In this document: positions 36,252 to 49,132 of the stretch, one piece after another
Numbering within the stretch: the first letter of the stretch is position 1
How the letters are laid out: the number at the start of each line of letters is the position of its first letter
NCBI GenBank assembly: GCA_016217595.1
Contig: JACRHS010000015.1
Coordinates: forward strand, 24,650 to 88,649
From: Opitutia bacterium
GTDB lineage: Bacteria; Verrucomicrobiota; Verrucomicrobiia; Opitutales; Opitutaceae
Direction: 5' to 3'
Length of the DNA stretch: 64,000 nucleotides
Made by a program: the position numbers and the translations under genes
The notes under the pieces: model-generated
The model's database searches: none
What the model was told of the DNA's origin: nothing
The model's input: only the letters and a program-made list of their open reading frames with translations

Positions 36252-38315
36252 ATGCGCACCAAAGTCACGCTCGTTCTGCTCTTCCTCAACGTCGCGCTCT
36301 TCTTCTTCATTTTCTATCTGCGTCCGCAATGGCTCACCGAGGAGCGCCTGAAGGAAACGCGCAGCAACGTCCTGCCCAGCGAGGCCGCCAACATCCAGGC
36401 GCTCGAAATCGTCGCCGGCACTCAGACCGTGCGCCTCGTCAAACGCGGCGAGACTTGGGCGCTGACCCAGCCCTTCGACTGGCCCGCCAATCCCCATGCC
36501 GTCAGCCCCATCCTCAACGCCCTGCAATTCCTCAAGCACGAGACGAGCTTCGCCGTCGCCGACCTGGCGAAAAACGGCCAGTCGCTCGCCAGCTACGGCC
36601 TGGAAAAACCGACGCTCACCGTGACCATCGTCACCGGCGCGCCCGCCGGCGCCGAGCCGCCGCGCCTCACCCTGCGCATCGGCGACACCACCAAGGACGG
36701 CAACCGCCTCTACGTGCTCTCGCCCGACGGCAAACGCATCCACGTGGTCGAGCGTTCGCTCGCCGAGAGCCTCACGCTCCCCCTCGAACAGCTGCGCTCC
36801 GACGAGCTCCTCACCATCCAGGTGTTCGAGGTGCGTTCCTTCAACCTCGAAGTCCGCGCCGCCAACCCCCAGAGCGTCTCCCCCGCCAACCGCATCCGGC
36901 TCCGCCACGACGGCAACCGCTGGTTGTTCGAGACGCCCATCACGGCGCGCGCCAGCAAAACCGCCACCGAACTCGCGATCAAGGACCTCAACGGTCTGCG
37001 CGTAAAATCGTTTGTCCCCCAGCCGCCCGCGCCCGAGCTCAACCCCGCCACCAGCCCCACCCTGCGCGTCACGCTCGAAGGCAACAACCGCCGCGAGACG
37101 CTCCTGCTCGGCGGCCAGCTCCCGGCTGCGCCGACGGCCGCGGGCGCCAAGCCCGCCGACGCCCACGAGTTCTACGGCCAGATGGAAGCCCGCGAAGGCA
37201 AGCCCTCCGTCATTTTCACCGTCCTCGTGAAAGACGACCTCATCAAAGCCTTGCGCAAAGCGCAGGATGAGCTCCGCGAACGCCGCCTGTTCGAGTTTGA
37301 GCCCGCCGCCGTCACCGCCATCACGCTCCGCGCGCCCGACGCCCCCGAGCTCATGCTGCAACGCCTGGAGTCCGCCGCCGGCAGCGAATCCACGCCGTGG
37401 CAGATCGTCCGCCGCGACGGCGCCCAGGCCCCGGTCACCCAGCCCGCCGACCGCGGCGCCGTGCAACGCCTTTTGGAGAAGCTCGGCCAGCTGGCCGCGC
37501 GCGATTTCCTCAACGACGCCCCCACCTCGGCCGACATCGAAGGCTGGGGCTTCAACCGGCCCGTGCGCGAAATCGCCGTCACCACCGCCAACGCCGGCTC
37601 CGCCGCCGCCCCGGTGACCACCACGCTCAAGATCGGCGTCGGCCCCGCGCGCGGCGCGACCGCCTTCGCCAGCTTCGGCAACCCGCCCTACGTTTACGCG
37701 ATCGACGCCGAAATTCTCCGCGACCTCCCGGTGGAGCTCCGCGCGTGGCGCGACCGCCGGCTGCGCGAACTCCCCGCCGGCGCCCAGATCACCGGCCTCA
37801 AGCTCACCGAACCCGCCACCAAGGCCGTGCTCCTCGAAAAAACGCTCGCGCCCGCCACGCCGCCCGACGCCGCCGTGCAAAAGCTCCTCGAACCGTTGCG
37901 CTCGTTGCGCGCCCAGGCGTTTGTCGCCGACCGCTTCACCCCCACGGCAAACGTCGCCGGCGAAGAGCGTCCGTGGAAATACCAGCTCGACCTCACCGTC
38001 ACGCTCGTGGGCGGCGCCAGCGCGCAGACGACCACCTCCACGCTGTTTTTCACCGAACGCCTCGGCGGCGGCACCCAGCTGGCCGGCTCGCCCGACCTCG
38101 ATGCGGTGTTCGAGATCGAGCAACCGCTGCTCGACGCGCTCTGGACGATCACTTACGGCCCGCACGATCCCGGCCCGGTAACTTCCCCCGCGGCCCAACC
38201 GGCTGCGCCCGCACCCGCGCCCGCCACGCCGCCTGTGACGCCGCCCGCCGCCACGCTGGCGACCCCTGCGCCTGCGCCCGTCACCACTCCGGCCGCGCCC
38301 GCCGCCAAGACCTGA
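36252..38315 (+). CDS. DUF4340 domain-containing protein
   Basis: A 687-residue protein with an N-terminal membrane segment (about 5-23) and a long exterior part containing several DUF4340-type repeats. Recognisable pieces are the strand-turn segment LVKRGETWALTQPFDWPAN and GLEKPTLTVTI, recurring in variant form later in the protein. The C-terminal ~40 residues are almost pure Pro/Ala/Thr and may cross the periplasm. DUF4340 proteins are regularly encoded after GldG-type genes and are assumed to belong to the same exporter complex. That association is known; the activity is not. Confidence 0.8.
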   Translation: MRTKVTLVLLFLNVALFFFIFYLRPQWLTEERLKETRSNVLPSEAANIQALEIVAGTQTVRLVKRGETWALTQPFDWPANPHAVSPILNALQFLKHETSFAVADLAKNGQSLASYGLEKPTLTVTIVTGAPAGAEPPRLTLRIGDTTKDGNRLYVLSPDGKRIHVVERSLAESLTLPLEQLRSDELLTIQVFEVRSFNLEVRAANPQSVSPANRIRLRHDGNRWLFETPITARASKTATELAIKDLNGLRVKSFVPQPPAPELNPATSPTLRVTLEGNNRRETLLLGGQLPAAPTAAGAKPADAHEFYGQMEAREGKPSVIFTVLVKDDLIKALRKAQDELRERRLFEFEPAAVTAITLRAPDAPELMLQRLESAAGSESTPWQIVRRDGAQAPVTQPADRGAVQRLLEKLGQLAARDFLNDAPTSADIEGWGFNRPVREIAVTTANAGSAAAPVTTTLKIGVGPARGATAFASFGNPPYVYAIDAEILRDLPVELRAWRDRRLRELPAGAQITGLKLTEPATKAVLLEKTLAPATPPDAAVQKLLEPLRSLRAQAFVADRFTPTANVAGEERPWKYQLDLTVTLVGGASAQTTTSTLFFTERLGGGTQLAGSPDLDAVFEIEQPLLDALWTITYGPHDPGPVTSPAAQPAAPAPAPATPPVTPPAATLATPAPAPVTTPAAPAAKT

Positions 38316-38360
38316 GCCACCGTTGCACCCGCTCGGCACAGAAAAAAAATCAGGCCGTGG

Positions 38361-38381
38361 GGGCGCAGTCTTGCTGCGCCC
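38361..38381. repeat. 8-bp hairpin in the gap before the AsmA-like gene
   Basis: GGGCGCAG and CTGCGCCC pair exactly around a 5-base loop (TCTTG). An A-run lies just upstream (38342-38349), which on the - strand would be a T-run after the hairpin, although no gene ends there on that strand. It resembles the hairpin at 360-382 in size and may be a REP-like element. Confidence 0.5.
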
Positions 38382-38402
38382 TTCGCGCCTCCCCGCCGCA
38401 CC

Positions 38403-41186
38403 ATGCGCCCGCTGCTGAACTATTGCCGGCAAGGCGCCTGTCTCTGCCTCCGGGGCGTCGGCACCTGCGTGCTCTGGACGCTCTGGCTGGCGCTGCTGCT
38501 GCTGCTCGCCGTGCAGATCTGGATCGCGACCTCGCGCGAGCTGACCGTGCCGCAACCGGTGTTACGCCGGCTCGAAAGCCAGCTCGCCAACTCGCAGCTC
38601 GCCGTGCGTTGCGGCCGGGCAACGTTCGATCCTTTCGGCCGGCTGTTGTTGGAAGACTTCGCGATTTCCGCCACCGGCAGCAACGAGCCGATCATGACCG
38701 GGCGGCTGCTTTACACGAAACTCGATCCGTGGGCGCTGCTCGCCGGGCATTTCGAGGCGCGCAATCTGGAGATCGCCGGCGTCGATCTGTACGTGCCGGC
38801 GATGTTTTCGCGTTCGGGCCAGCCCGAGGCGCTGGTGCGCGAGCTCGACGTCACGCTCCAGCCGGGCGCCAAGCATCTGCTCGTTGGCACGCTCCGCGCC
38901 CGTCTGGGCCGGCTGGCGTTCAACCTCCGTGGCGCCGTCGACACCTCGGTCTGGCGCGATCCGCGCCGCGCCGCGCTCTCGCCCGAGGAACTGTTTGCCC
39001 GGCACTACGCCGCTTTGGCGCGTCAGCTCGCCGAGCTGGCGCCGCGACTGGAGGCGTTGGAGACGGCGCACATCGATTTGGAGCTCGCCCCGTCCGATAC
39101 CCGCGGCGCGATCGTGCAGGCCGAGGTGCAGCTCGCCGGCCTCCACCTGACCGAGCCATTTCCCGTGCAGACCGGCCCGCTGCGGTTCAGCACCCGTTTC
39201 CCGCTCACCGGCCCGACCGCCACCATGGCCGGCATCGATGCCCAGGTGGAATCGCTCAACATCGCCGGCCACGCCGCCCGCGGCGTGCGGGTGCAGGCGC
39301 GCGGCCTGCTCCGGATCGCCGAGGGCGCGTTCGATCTGCGGGAAGCGGACATCGTCGCCGCCGAAGTGCGCGCGACTCCGCTGACTCTGACATCGCCCGT
39401 GCTCCGGCTCGATCCCGGTCCATTGCCCAAGCTCCGGGCCACACTCGCCGCCCGCGTGGCCGATGCGCCGGTGGGCGTGCAGGGCGACCTCGATATCAAC
39501 GCCCGCGCCGGCACCGTGCGTTTTGCCACCGGCATCACGCCGGCCCTCATCGAACTCGCCAACACCCAGTTCAAACTCGGCCTCGACGGCCTGGTGCAAC
39601 TCACCCGCCCGATCCGCCTGGAGGGCGAGCTCGCGCTGGCGCCCGGCGGCAAACCCGAACGCGCCCGCGGCTGGATCGCCACCGAGCGGCTCGCCGTCCA
39701 AGATGTGGCCATCGACGCCGTCGCCGGTAAACTCGAATGGCAGGGCAACGATTTTCGCGCCACCGACGCCGTGATGTTCCAGGGCGAGAGCGTGGCGCGT
39801 GGCACCTACACGATGGATCTCGCGTCCAGAGACTACCGGTTTCTGCTGAAAGGCCGGCTGCGGCCGGAAGGCATCAACGGCTGGTTCACCGAGTCGTGGC
39901 CCAACATCTGGAAAAACTTCGTCTTCGTGCAGCCGCCCGACGCCGATGCCGACATCCTCGGTCGCTGGGGCTCGCCGGATCGCACGCAAGTTTTCCTCGG
40001 CGCCACCGGCACGAACGTGACCATCCGCACCGCGCCGTTCGACACCCTGCGCACCGAACTTTTCCTGTGGGACAGCTTCAACATCGTCCACGCGCTCGAT
40101 TTCCACGTGACGCGACGCGATGGCGAGGCGCGCGGCTGGTTCAAACGCACTTTCGACCCGAAGGCCGACGCTTGGCGCGCCATCGATTTTTCCACGCATT
40201 CGACGATGGATTTGCAGGAGAGCGCGCCGGCGTTTGGTCCGCCCGGGCCAAAATTTGTCGCCCCTTATCGCTTCGAGAAACCGCCGCGCCTGTTTGCACA
40301 GGGCCATCTCGACGGCCCGGCCACCGGAGCCCCGCCACAGGATCAAGTGCACATCGAACTGGAATCGACCGGCGCGTTTTCTTTTCACGGTTTTCCGCTG
40401 CGCGACATCGCGTTCACCGGCGAACTGCTGGGCGACACGCTCACCCTCGACCCGGTGCGCACCCAGTTCGCCGGCGGCGCAGTCGCCGGCAAGGCGCGCG
40501 TCTGGGGGCCCGACGAGAAACGGCAGACGAGTTTCACCGCGACGCTGCGCCAGGCCGCGCTGCCGGAGGCGGCGATGACGTTGGACAACTACAGCGCGTT
40601 TCGCGCCGGCCTGCCCCCGCCGTCGAAGAATCCCCTGCTCGACAACCTGACCAACATCAAAGTCGACGTCGACCTCGCCGCCGAGGGGTTGCTCGACGAC
40701 ATTCTGAGTTATCAAGGCGACGGCACGGCCCAGCTTTCCGGCAGCGAACTCGGACAGGTGCCGATGCTGGGATTGCTCTCGCAACTGCTGCCCTTCACCA
40801 CGCTGCGGTTCACCGCCGCGCGCGCCCAGTTCAAGGTCGAGGGACCGCGGATCAATTTCACCGCCGTGCGCCTCACGGGCAGCAACTCCGCCATCGAAGC
40901 CCACGGTTACTACGGCATCGACGCCCGTTCGCTCGATTTCCGCGCCAAGGTTTTCCCCTTCGAGCAAAGCTCCGGCCTGATCCGCGGCACCTTCGGCCTG
41001 GTGTTCACCCCGCTCTCGCAATTTCTGGAGGTCAAACTTACCGGCAATCTCGCACGCCCCTCGTGGCACCTCCTCTATAGCCCGCTCAACATCTTGCGCA
41101 GTCTCGCCGAACCCGCGGCGGAGCAACCCAAGCCGGCCGCGCCCGCACCTGCGCCGGTCCCCGCCGCTCCCCCCCCTGCGCCATGA
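38403..41186 (+). CDS. AsmA-like membrane-anchored protein
   Basis: A 927-residue protein with one N-terminal membrane segment (about 20-42), then a long beta-rich exterior region ending in the AsmA-type C-terminal part (TTLRFTAARAQFKVEGPRINF, then GYYGIDARSLDFRAKVFP, about 800-880). The tail is proline/alanine-rich. Such proteins (AsmA/TamB/YhdP family) bridge inner and outer membranes and are thought to carry phospholipids. It follows the DUF4340 gene by 87 bases, with a hairpin in the gap, and may be part of the same transcript. That would connect lipid transfer with the exporter, but this is inference. Confidence 0.7.
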   Translation: MRPLLNYCRQGACLCLRGVGTCVLWTLWLALLLLLAVQIWIATSRELTVPQPVLRRLESQLANSQLAVRCGRATFDPFGRLLLEDFAISATGSNEPIMTGRLLYTKLDPWALLAGHFEARNLEIAGVDLYVPAMFSRSGQPEALVRELDVTLQPGAKHLLVGTLRARLGRLAFNLRGAVDTSVWRDPRRAALSPEELFARHYAALARQLAELAPRLEALETAHIDLELAPSDTRGAIVQAEVQLAGLHLTEPFPVQTGPLRFSTRFPLTGPTATMAGIDAQVESLNIAGHAARGVRVQARGLLRIAEGAFDLREADIVAAEVRATPLTLTSPVLRLDPGPLPKLRATLAARVADAPVGVQGDLDINARAGTVRFATGITPALIELANTQFKLGLDGLVQLTRPIRLEGELALAPGGKPERARGWIATERLAVQDVAIDAVAGKLEWQGNDFRATDAVMFQGESVARGTYTMDLASRDYRFLLKGRLRPEGINGWFTESWPNIWKNFVFVQPPDADADILGRWGSPDRTQVFLGATGTNVTIRTAPFDTLRTELFLWDSFNIVHALDFHVTRRDGEARGWFKRTFDPKADAWRAIDFSTHSTMDLQESAPAFGPPGPKFVAPYRFEKPPRLFAQGHLDGPATGAPPQDQVHIELESTGAFSFHGFPLRDIAFTGELLGDTLTLDPVRTQFAGGAVAGKARVWGPDEKRQTSFTATLRQAALPEAAMTLDNYSAFRAGLPPPSKNPLLDNLTNIKVDVDLAAEGLLDDILSYQGDGTAQLSGSELGQVPMLGLLSQLLPFTTLRFTAARAQFKVEGPRINFTAVRLTGSNSAIEAHGYYGIDARSLDFRAKVFPFEQSSGLIRGTFGLVFTPLSQFLEVKLTGNLARPSWHLLYSPLNILRSLAEPAAEQPKPAAPAPAPVPAAPPPAP

Positions 41187-41285
41187 ACCGCCCCGCCCGC
41201 CATTCGCCGGCCGTTTTCGCTGCCACGTTATCCTGCTGGCTCTCAGCAAAAATCCTTATTGCTCCAAACCGGAGCGCCCTCTTGC

Positions 41286-41303
41286 GTAGGGTGTATTCCC
41301 TAC
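41286..41303 (+). promoter_or_regulatory. Perfect inverted repeat abutting a start codon
   Basis: GTAGGG and CCCTAC pair around a 6-base loop, and the second arm ends one base before the ATG at 41304. A hairpin there would cover the ribosome-binding region. No other Shine-Dalgarno is visible for this gene, so the structure or a protein that binds it may control translation of the kinase. Confidence 0.5.
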
Positions 41304-45242
<3,939 letters not shown>

Positions 45243-45263
45243 GCGTAGATGCCGGGCGCAGAA

Positions 45264-45291
45264 TTGACGCCCCCATTTCACCCGCTATCTT
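45264..45291 (+). promoter_or_regulatory. Candidate promoter of hicBA
   Basis: TTGACG (45264-45269) and TATCTT (45286-45291) are spaced 16 bases apart and lie 11 bases before the hicB start codon. Both boxes resemble sigma-70 hexamers. The leader is short, which suits autorepression by HicB, but no operator palindrome is evident. Confidence 0.45.
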
Positions 45292-45301
45292 GGCGCAAAC
45301 G

Positions 45302-45493
45302 ATGAAAACCTTGGGCTTCACTTATTGGCAGGACGCTGGTGCCTGGATCGGATACCTCGATGAATTTCCCGATTATCTCACCCAAGGAAACAGTCTTGAG
45401 GATCTCAAAAGCCACTTGGTGGATCTTTACCAAGACCTAAGCTCAGGCGTCATTCCTAATGTCAGAAAACATGCCCAGCTTGAGGTGGCATGA
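45302..45493 (+). CDS. hicB: HicB-like antitoxin
   Basis: A 63-residue protein of the HicB type: a partial RNase-H-like fold that neutralises HicA. The typical core is visible as WIGYLDEFPDYLTQGNSLEDLKSHLVDLYQDL. Such short forms without a C-terminal DNA-binding domain are common. The frame is open from 45239, but MKTLGFTYWQD at 45302 fits both the family start and the promoter spacing. The stop codon overlaps the start codon of the next gene (ATGA), which is the usual coupling in such pairs. Confidence 0.75.
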   Translation: MKTLGFTYWQDAGAWIGYLDEFPDYLTQGNSLEDLKSHLVDLYQDLSSGVIPNVRKHAQLEVA

Positions 45494-45669
45494 AACGCCG
45501 CGATCTCATCCGGAAAATTGAAGAGGCAGGGGCGGTCCTCATTCGCCACGGCGGAAAACACGACTGGTATCAAAATCCCCAGACCAAGATGTCGCAACCG
45601 GTGCCACGACACACCGAGATCAATGAGATGCTGGCCAAAAGCATTCTCAAAAAGCTCAAAGCCAACTGA
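45490..45669 (+). CDS. hicA: HicA-like mRNA interferase toxin
   Basis: A 59-residue protein matching the HicA fold (double-stranded-RNA-binding-like): it starts MKRRDLIRKIEEAGAVLIRHGGKHDWYQNP. The catalytic His is His24 in GKHDW. The C-terminal helix EINEMLAKSILKKLK is typical. It begins inside the hicB stop codon and is therefore translationally coupled to it. The toxin would cleave mRNA at slow growth if HicB is lost. The gene is shorter than 60 residues and easily overlooked. It is convergent with the sulfatase-fold gene, 26 bases away. Confidence 0.8.
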   Translation: MKRRDLIRKIEEAGAVLIRHGGKHDWYQNPQTKMSQPVPRHTEINEMLAKSILKKLKAN

Positions 45670-45695
45670 CCGAAATCGCTCCGCGCAGCTTGCCC

Positions 45696-46922
45696 TCAAC
45701 CAACCTGCTGCGCCAGCGCGGCGATCTCCGCCGCACGCGTGGGTTCGGCAACGAGGTTGCGCTCCTCGCCCGGATCGCGCTCCAGATCGAAAAACAGCCA
45801 CGGCGTGCCATCGGCGTTGAGCACGAGTTTGCGCTGCGCGGTGCGCACCCCCCGCCACTCCCGGTCGCACTGATGCGGCAATCGCACCACACTCGGCATC
45901 GAGATTTGCGCCGCGCTGGCAGCTGCCCCTGACGGCCGACTCTCCGCCCACGCCAGCGTCATCGCCGACAAGTCGAGCAGGCTCACCGCCGCCATCGACT
46001 TCGTCCCCGCTGTCTGCCCCGGCCACCGCACGAGCAGCGGCACGCGCACGCTCTCCTCATGCGGCCAGCCTTTGCGCAACAATCCGTGCGCGCCATGCAT
46101 GTCGCCGTGCACCGACGCAAACACCACCAGCGTGTCGTCCCCCGCCGCCGCGAGCAGCCGCCCGATGGCGCGATCCGTCGCCGCGATGTGCGCGTAATAA
46201 CCCGCGAGCTCCCGTCGCACCCGCGCCTCCAGTTCGCCGCCGCGCGGCACATTGGCCGGCAGTGTCAACGCGCGCGGATCGCACGGCGCCACGCCGGCGG
46301 CCGGCGCATCGTAGGGCGGATGCGGCGCCTCAAAACTTACCATGCAAAACCATGGCGGAAGATTTTCCTCCTTGGTTTTTCGATGGTCGTTTTCGTCCAG
46401 CCACACGGCAGCGCGCGCGGCCAGCACATCGCTCTGATAACCCGGAAACCGCGTCGGCTCGGGCAACCGCGTGCCATGCAGCCACGGATCGTTGAGCAGA
46501 AAACCGCTCTCAAACCCTTCCCAGAAATCAAACCCTCCCCGTCCCGCCGGCGGCACCACGGTTTGCGCATGCGCCGCGCCCACCAGTGGGGCGGCGGGAT
46601 CGCGCCGCGCCAGATGCCATTTGCCAAAAAACGCCGTGGCGTAGCCGCGGTCCCGCAGCGCATGCGCGATCGTGCGCGCGTTCTCCGGCAACGGATCGAA
46701 GTAATCGCGCACGCCGTTCGCCGGCGATGGCATGCCCGTCAGCAACGCGGCGCGGGCAAACGGTCCGAAGGGATGCGGCGTCACCGCCTGCGCGTAATTG
46801 ACACTGCGTGCCGCCAGGGCGTCGAGACACGGCGTGGCCGCGTGCGGATCGCCCGCATAGCCGGTCGCCCCCGCGCGCCATTGCGTGGCGACGATCCAGA
46901 GGAGATTGGGCGGACGCGGCAT
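45696..46922 (-). CDS. Sulfatase-fold protein lacking catalytic residues
   Basis: A 408-residue protein of the alkaline-phosphatase/sulfatase superfamily. The overall pattern of a type I sulfatase is clear: NLLWIVATQ at the N-terminus, RAALLTGMPSPANGVRDY, FFGKWHLA, and VFASVHGDMHGAHGLLRKGWPHEESVRVPLLVRWPG. The key positions differ. The first calcium-binding aspartate (normally ADD or ADQ) is Thr in VATQ. The C/S-x-P-x-R formylglycine site reads GPFAR, with no Cys or Ser. The SDHGD motif reads SVHGD. No signal peptide is present. The frame is open far upstream (47273), but that part is antisense to the GH20 gene; 46922 fits the conserved start. It follows the GH20 gene by 56 bases in the same direction. 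Confidence 0.75.
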   Translation of the reverse strand: MPRPPNLLWIVATQWRAGATGYAGDPHAATPCLDALAARSVNYAQAVTPHPFGPFARAALLTGMPSPANGVRDYFDPLPENARTIAHALRDRGYATAFFGKWHLARRDPAAPLVGAAHAQTVVPPAGRGGFDFWEGFESGFLLNDPWLHGTRLPEPTRFPGYQSDVLAARAAVWLDENDHRKTKEENLPPWFCMVSFEAPHPPYDAPAAGVAPCDPRALTLPANVPRGGELEARVRRELAGYYAHIAATDRAIGRLLAAAGDDTLVVFASVHGDMHGAHGLLRKGWPHEESVRVPLLVRWPGQTAGTKSMAAVSLLDLSAMTLAWAESRPSGAAASAAQISMPSVVRLPHQCDREWRGVRTAQRKLVLNADGTPWLFFDLERDPGEERNLVAEPTRAAEIAALAQQVG

Positions 46923-46978
46923 GATTGCGCCCGACGGTAGCGGCCGGGCTGCGCAAGACACGCCTGTTTTCCTTTCCG

Positions 46979-49003
46979 TCAACGGCGCGCGCTCTTGGCG
47001 GCAGCGACCAACATGCCCACAGGCACCGCAACCGGCAGTCGCAAACCGGCGTGCGCCTGCGCCGGAGTGGAAAGATGAGCCAGCCGCGCGTTGACCCAAT
47101 CGTCCGCCAGCGGCTGGCGGGAGGCGAGCGCCTGCACGGCCTCCAACCCGACGGTGCACGCATAAGCCATCGCCTGCGCGGCGGGCGCCGCCTCGCGCAA
47201 TCGCCCGAAATTCGCTCCGAGCCCGTCCGCGACGTCCTGCGCCAGCTCGCGCCACGCTTCCAATTGCGCACACAACTCGAGCGTCGCCGGCGCGGCCGGA
47301 TCGCGCTCGGAAAACAGCCAGGCCCGCACCGCGGCGGCAAATTTCCGCGCGATGTCACTTTCGGCCGGCGCACAATCGATCAGCCCCGTCAACGGCGTGG
47401 ACTGCGTGTTGGTCCGGGTGTGCTGTTCGCGTTCGTAGATGCCGCCGGCTTCCACGAGTTCGAGAAATGCGCTGAGCCGGGCAAACGCCGGCGGCAACAA
47501 CGCCTCGCCGGCAAACCGCCGCAGCATGGCGGCGGGATTTTTGACGTGCCGTAAACCCACCTCTTCCAGCCGGCGGCTCGCCTTCGCCAGTCGCCGATAC
47601 ATGTCGTCCGGATCGGTGACCGAGCGTGGCGACCAGAAACGCTCGGCGATGGCGGCGGCGCGCGGCCAGATGCGCGAGTCGAGCGTTTCGTCCGTCGCCC
47701 ATTCGCTCCACATGCAAGCTTCGCCGCCGAGCACACGGCGCGCTTCCTCGGGGGTCAGCGTGCTTTTTTCCGGCAGCGGGTCATTGGCGTAGTACCAGCT
47801 GGCTGGCTGCAAATGGTCGAGATAGTAGCCGCACGAGAGCAACGCCGTGCACCCCAGCCGGACCGCCGTCGCCATCGAGTCGACCCCGCGCCAGGATTGC
47901 ACGCAGATTTCCCGCGGCAGATCGGGATGCAGGATTTCGTCCCAGCCGAGCATTTTCTTGCCATGCTTGGCCACGAGTTGTTGCACGCGCCGGTTGAAAT
48001 ACGCCTGGAGCCCGGCGTTGTTTTTCAGCCCGTGCGCGGCGATGAATTCCTGGAGGCGCGGATTCGCGTTCCATTGTTTGCCGTTCACTTCGTCGCCGCC
48101 GATGTGCAGATACGCGTCGGGAAACAGCGCGGCCATCTCGCCGAAAAACGCATCGATCAGTGTGTACACCTTCTCGTTCGTCGGATCTAGAGTGGGATCG
48201 CAAATGCCCCAACGCCGTTCGATGGCATAGGGCCCCGGCTGGCTCGCCAGCTCGGGATAGCCGACCAGCCAGCTCGTGGCGTGGCCCGGCACATCGATTT
48301 CCGGCACCACCCGGATGCCCCGCGCCGCAGCGTATGCGATGAGCTCGCGCATCTGATCCTGGGTGTAGAACAACCCGTCCGAGCCGCATTCGTGCAGCCG
48401 CGGATGCGTCCGGCTCTCGATGCGGAATCCCTGGTCGTCGGTCAGGTGCAGATGCAGCACGTTGAGCTTCACCACCGCCATGCCGTCGAGCTGCCGCTTG
48501 ATCGTCTCCAACGGCACCCAATGCCGGCACACATCAAGCATTAGGCCGCGCCACGGAAAACGCGGTTGGTCGTTGATCGTGACCGCCGGCAGATGCCAGC
48601 CCTCGGCGTCGGCGCGGAGCAGTTGCAACAGCGTCTCCAGCCCGTGCATCGCGCCGGGCACCGTGGCCGCGCGCAGGGTCGCACGCTCCGGCGTCACGTC
48701 CAACGCATAGCTCTCGTCTTCGCCGACCGTCGGCCACGCGTGGCCCGGCCCGGTGCAGTCCACCACGAGCGTCGCCTTCCCACCCACTCCGGTGCGCGGG
48801 CGGGCAAACACCATTCCGGTACGCTCCTCCCAACGCCGCAATGCACGGACCAGCGCGCCTTGCAGCCGGGCGTCGTCGTGCCCCATCACCGCGACCGAAA
48901 ACGTCGTCGTCACGGGCAATTGCCCCGCGGTCCGCACAAATTCCACCGGCAACGGCAGGAGCGGGCAAGCGGACGAATTGGAAACGACGGAGGAAACTTG
49001 CAT
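46979..49003 (-). CDS. Beta-N-acetylhexosaminidase (GH20)
   Basis: Hydrolyses terminal N-acetylhexosamine residues by substrate-assisted catalysis. The 674-residue protein has the N-terminal GH20b domain (about 15-140), then the TIM barrel with RGLMLDVCRHWVP, LHLHLTDDQGFRIE and the catalytic pair in HIGGDEVNG (Asp304-Glu305). The barrel's last strands (GGEACMWSEW) are present. A C-terminal ~150 residues of unknown fold follow. There is no obvious signal peptide, so it may act in the cytoplasm on imported sugars. The long open frame starts far upstream, but that region is antisense to hemH; ATG at 49003 gives the plausible N-terminus. It is upstream of the sulfatase-fold gene and divergent from hemH. 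Confidence 0.88.
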   Translation of the reverse strand: MQVSSVVSNSSACPLLPLPVEFVRTAGQLPVTTTFSVAVMGHDDARLQGALVRALRRWEERTGMVFARPRTGVGGKATLVVDCTGPGHAWPTVGEDESYALDVTPERATLRAATVPGAMHGLETLLQLLRADAEGWHLPAVTINDQPRFPWRGLMLDVCRHWVPLETIKRQLDGMAVVKLNVLHLHLTDDQGFRIESRTHPRLHECGSDGLFYTQDQMRELIAYAAARGIRVVPEIDVPGHATSWLVGYPELASQPGPYAIERRWGICDPTLDPTNEKVYTLIDAFFGEMAALFPDAYLHIGGDEVNGKQWNANPRLQEFIAAHGLKNNAGLQAYFNRRVQQLVAKHGKKMLGWDEILHPDLPREICVQSWRGVDSMATAVRLGCTALLSCGYYLDHLQPASWYYANDPLPEKSTLTPEEARRVLGGEACMWSEWATDETLDSRIWPRAAAIAERFWSPRSVTDPDDMYRRLAKASRRLEEVGLRHVKNPAAMLRRFAGEALLPPAFARLSAFLELVEAGGIYEREQHTRTNTQSTPLTGLIDCAPAESDIARKFAAAVRAWLFSERDPAAPATLELCAQLEAWRELAQDVADGLGANFGRLREAAPAAQAMAYACTVGLEAVQALASRQPLADDWVNARLAHLSTPAQAHAGLRLPVAVPVGMLVAAAKSARR

Positions 49004-49132
49004 GAACGGATCATACCCGCTTGCGCCGCCAATTGAATGGCAAAATTGCTGAAGTTTTTGCCGTAAGCACCGGCGGACACATCGCGCACCCGCGGTTTGA
49101 CTTCCGGAGGTTTCCTGCGACCAGTAAACCGC

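Noticed and set aside
35262..38555. 1097-codon open frame on the - strand
   Set aside because: Antisense to the GldG-like and DUF4340 genes, with glycine/arginine-rich low-complexity content.
38562..41249. 895-codon open frame on the - strand
   Set aside because: Antisense to the AsmA-like gene; composition is typical of shadow frames.
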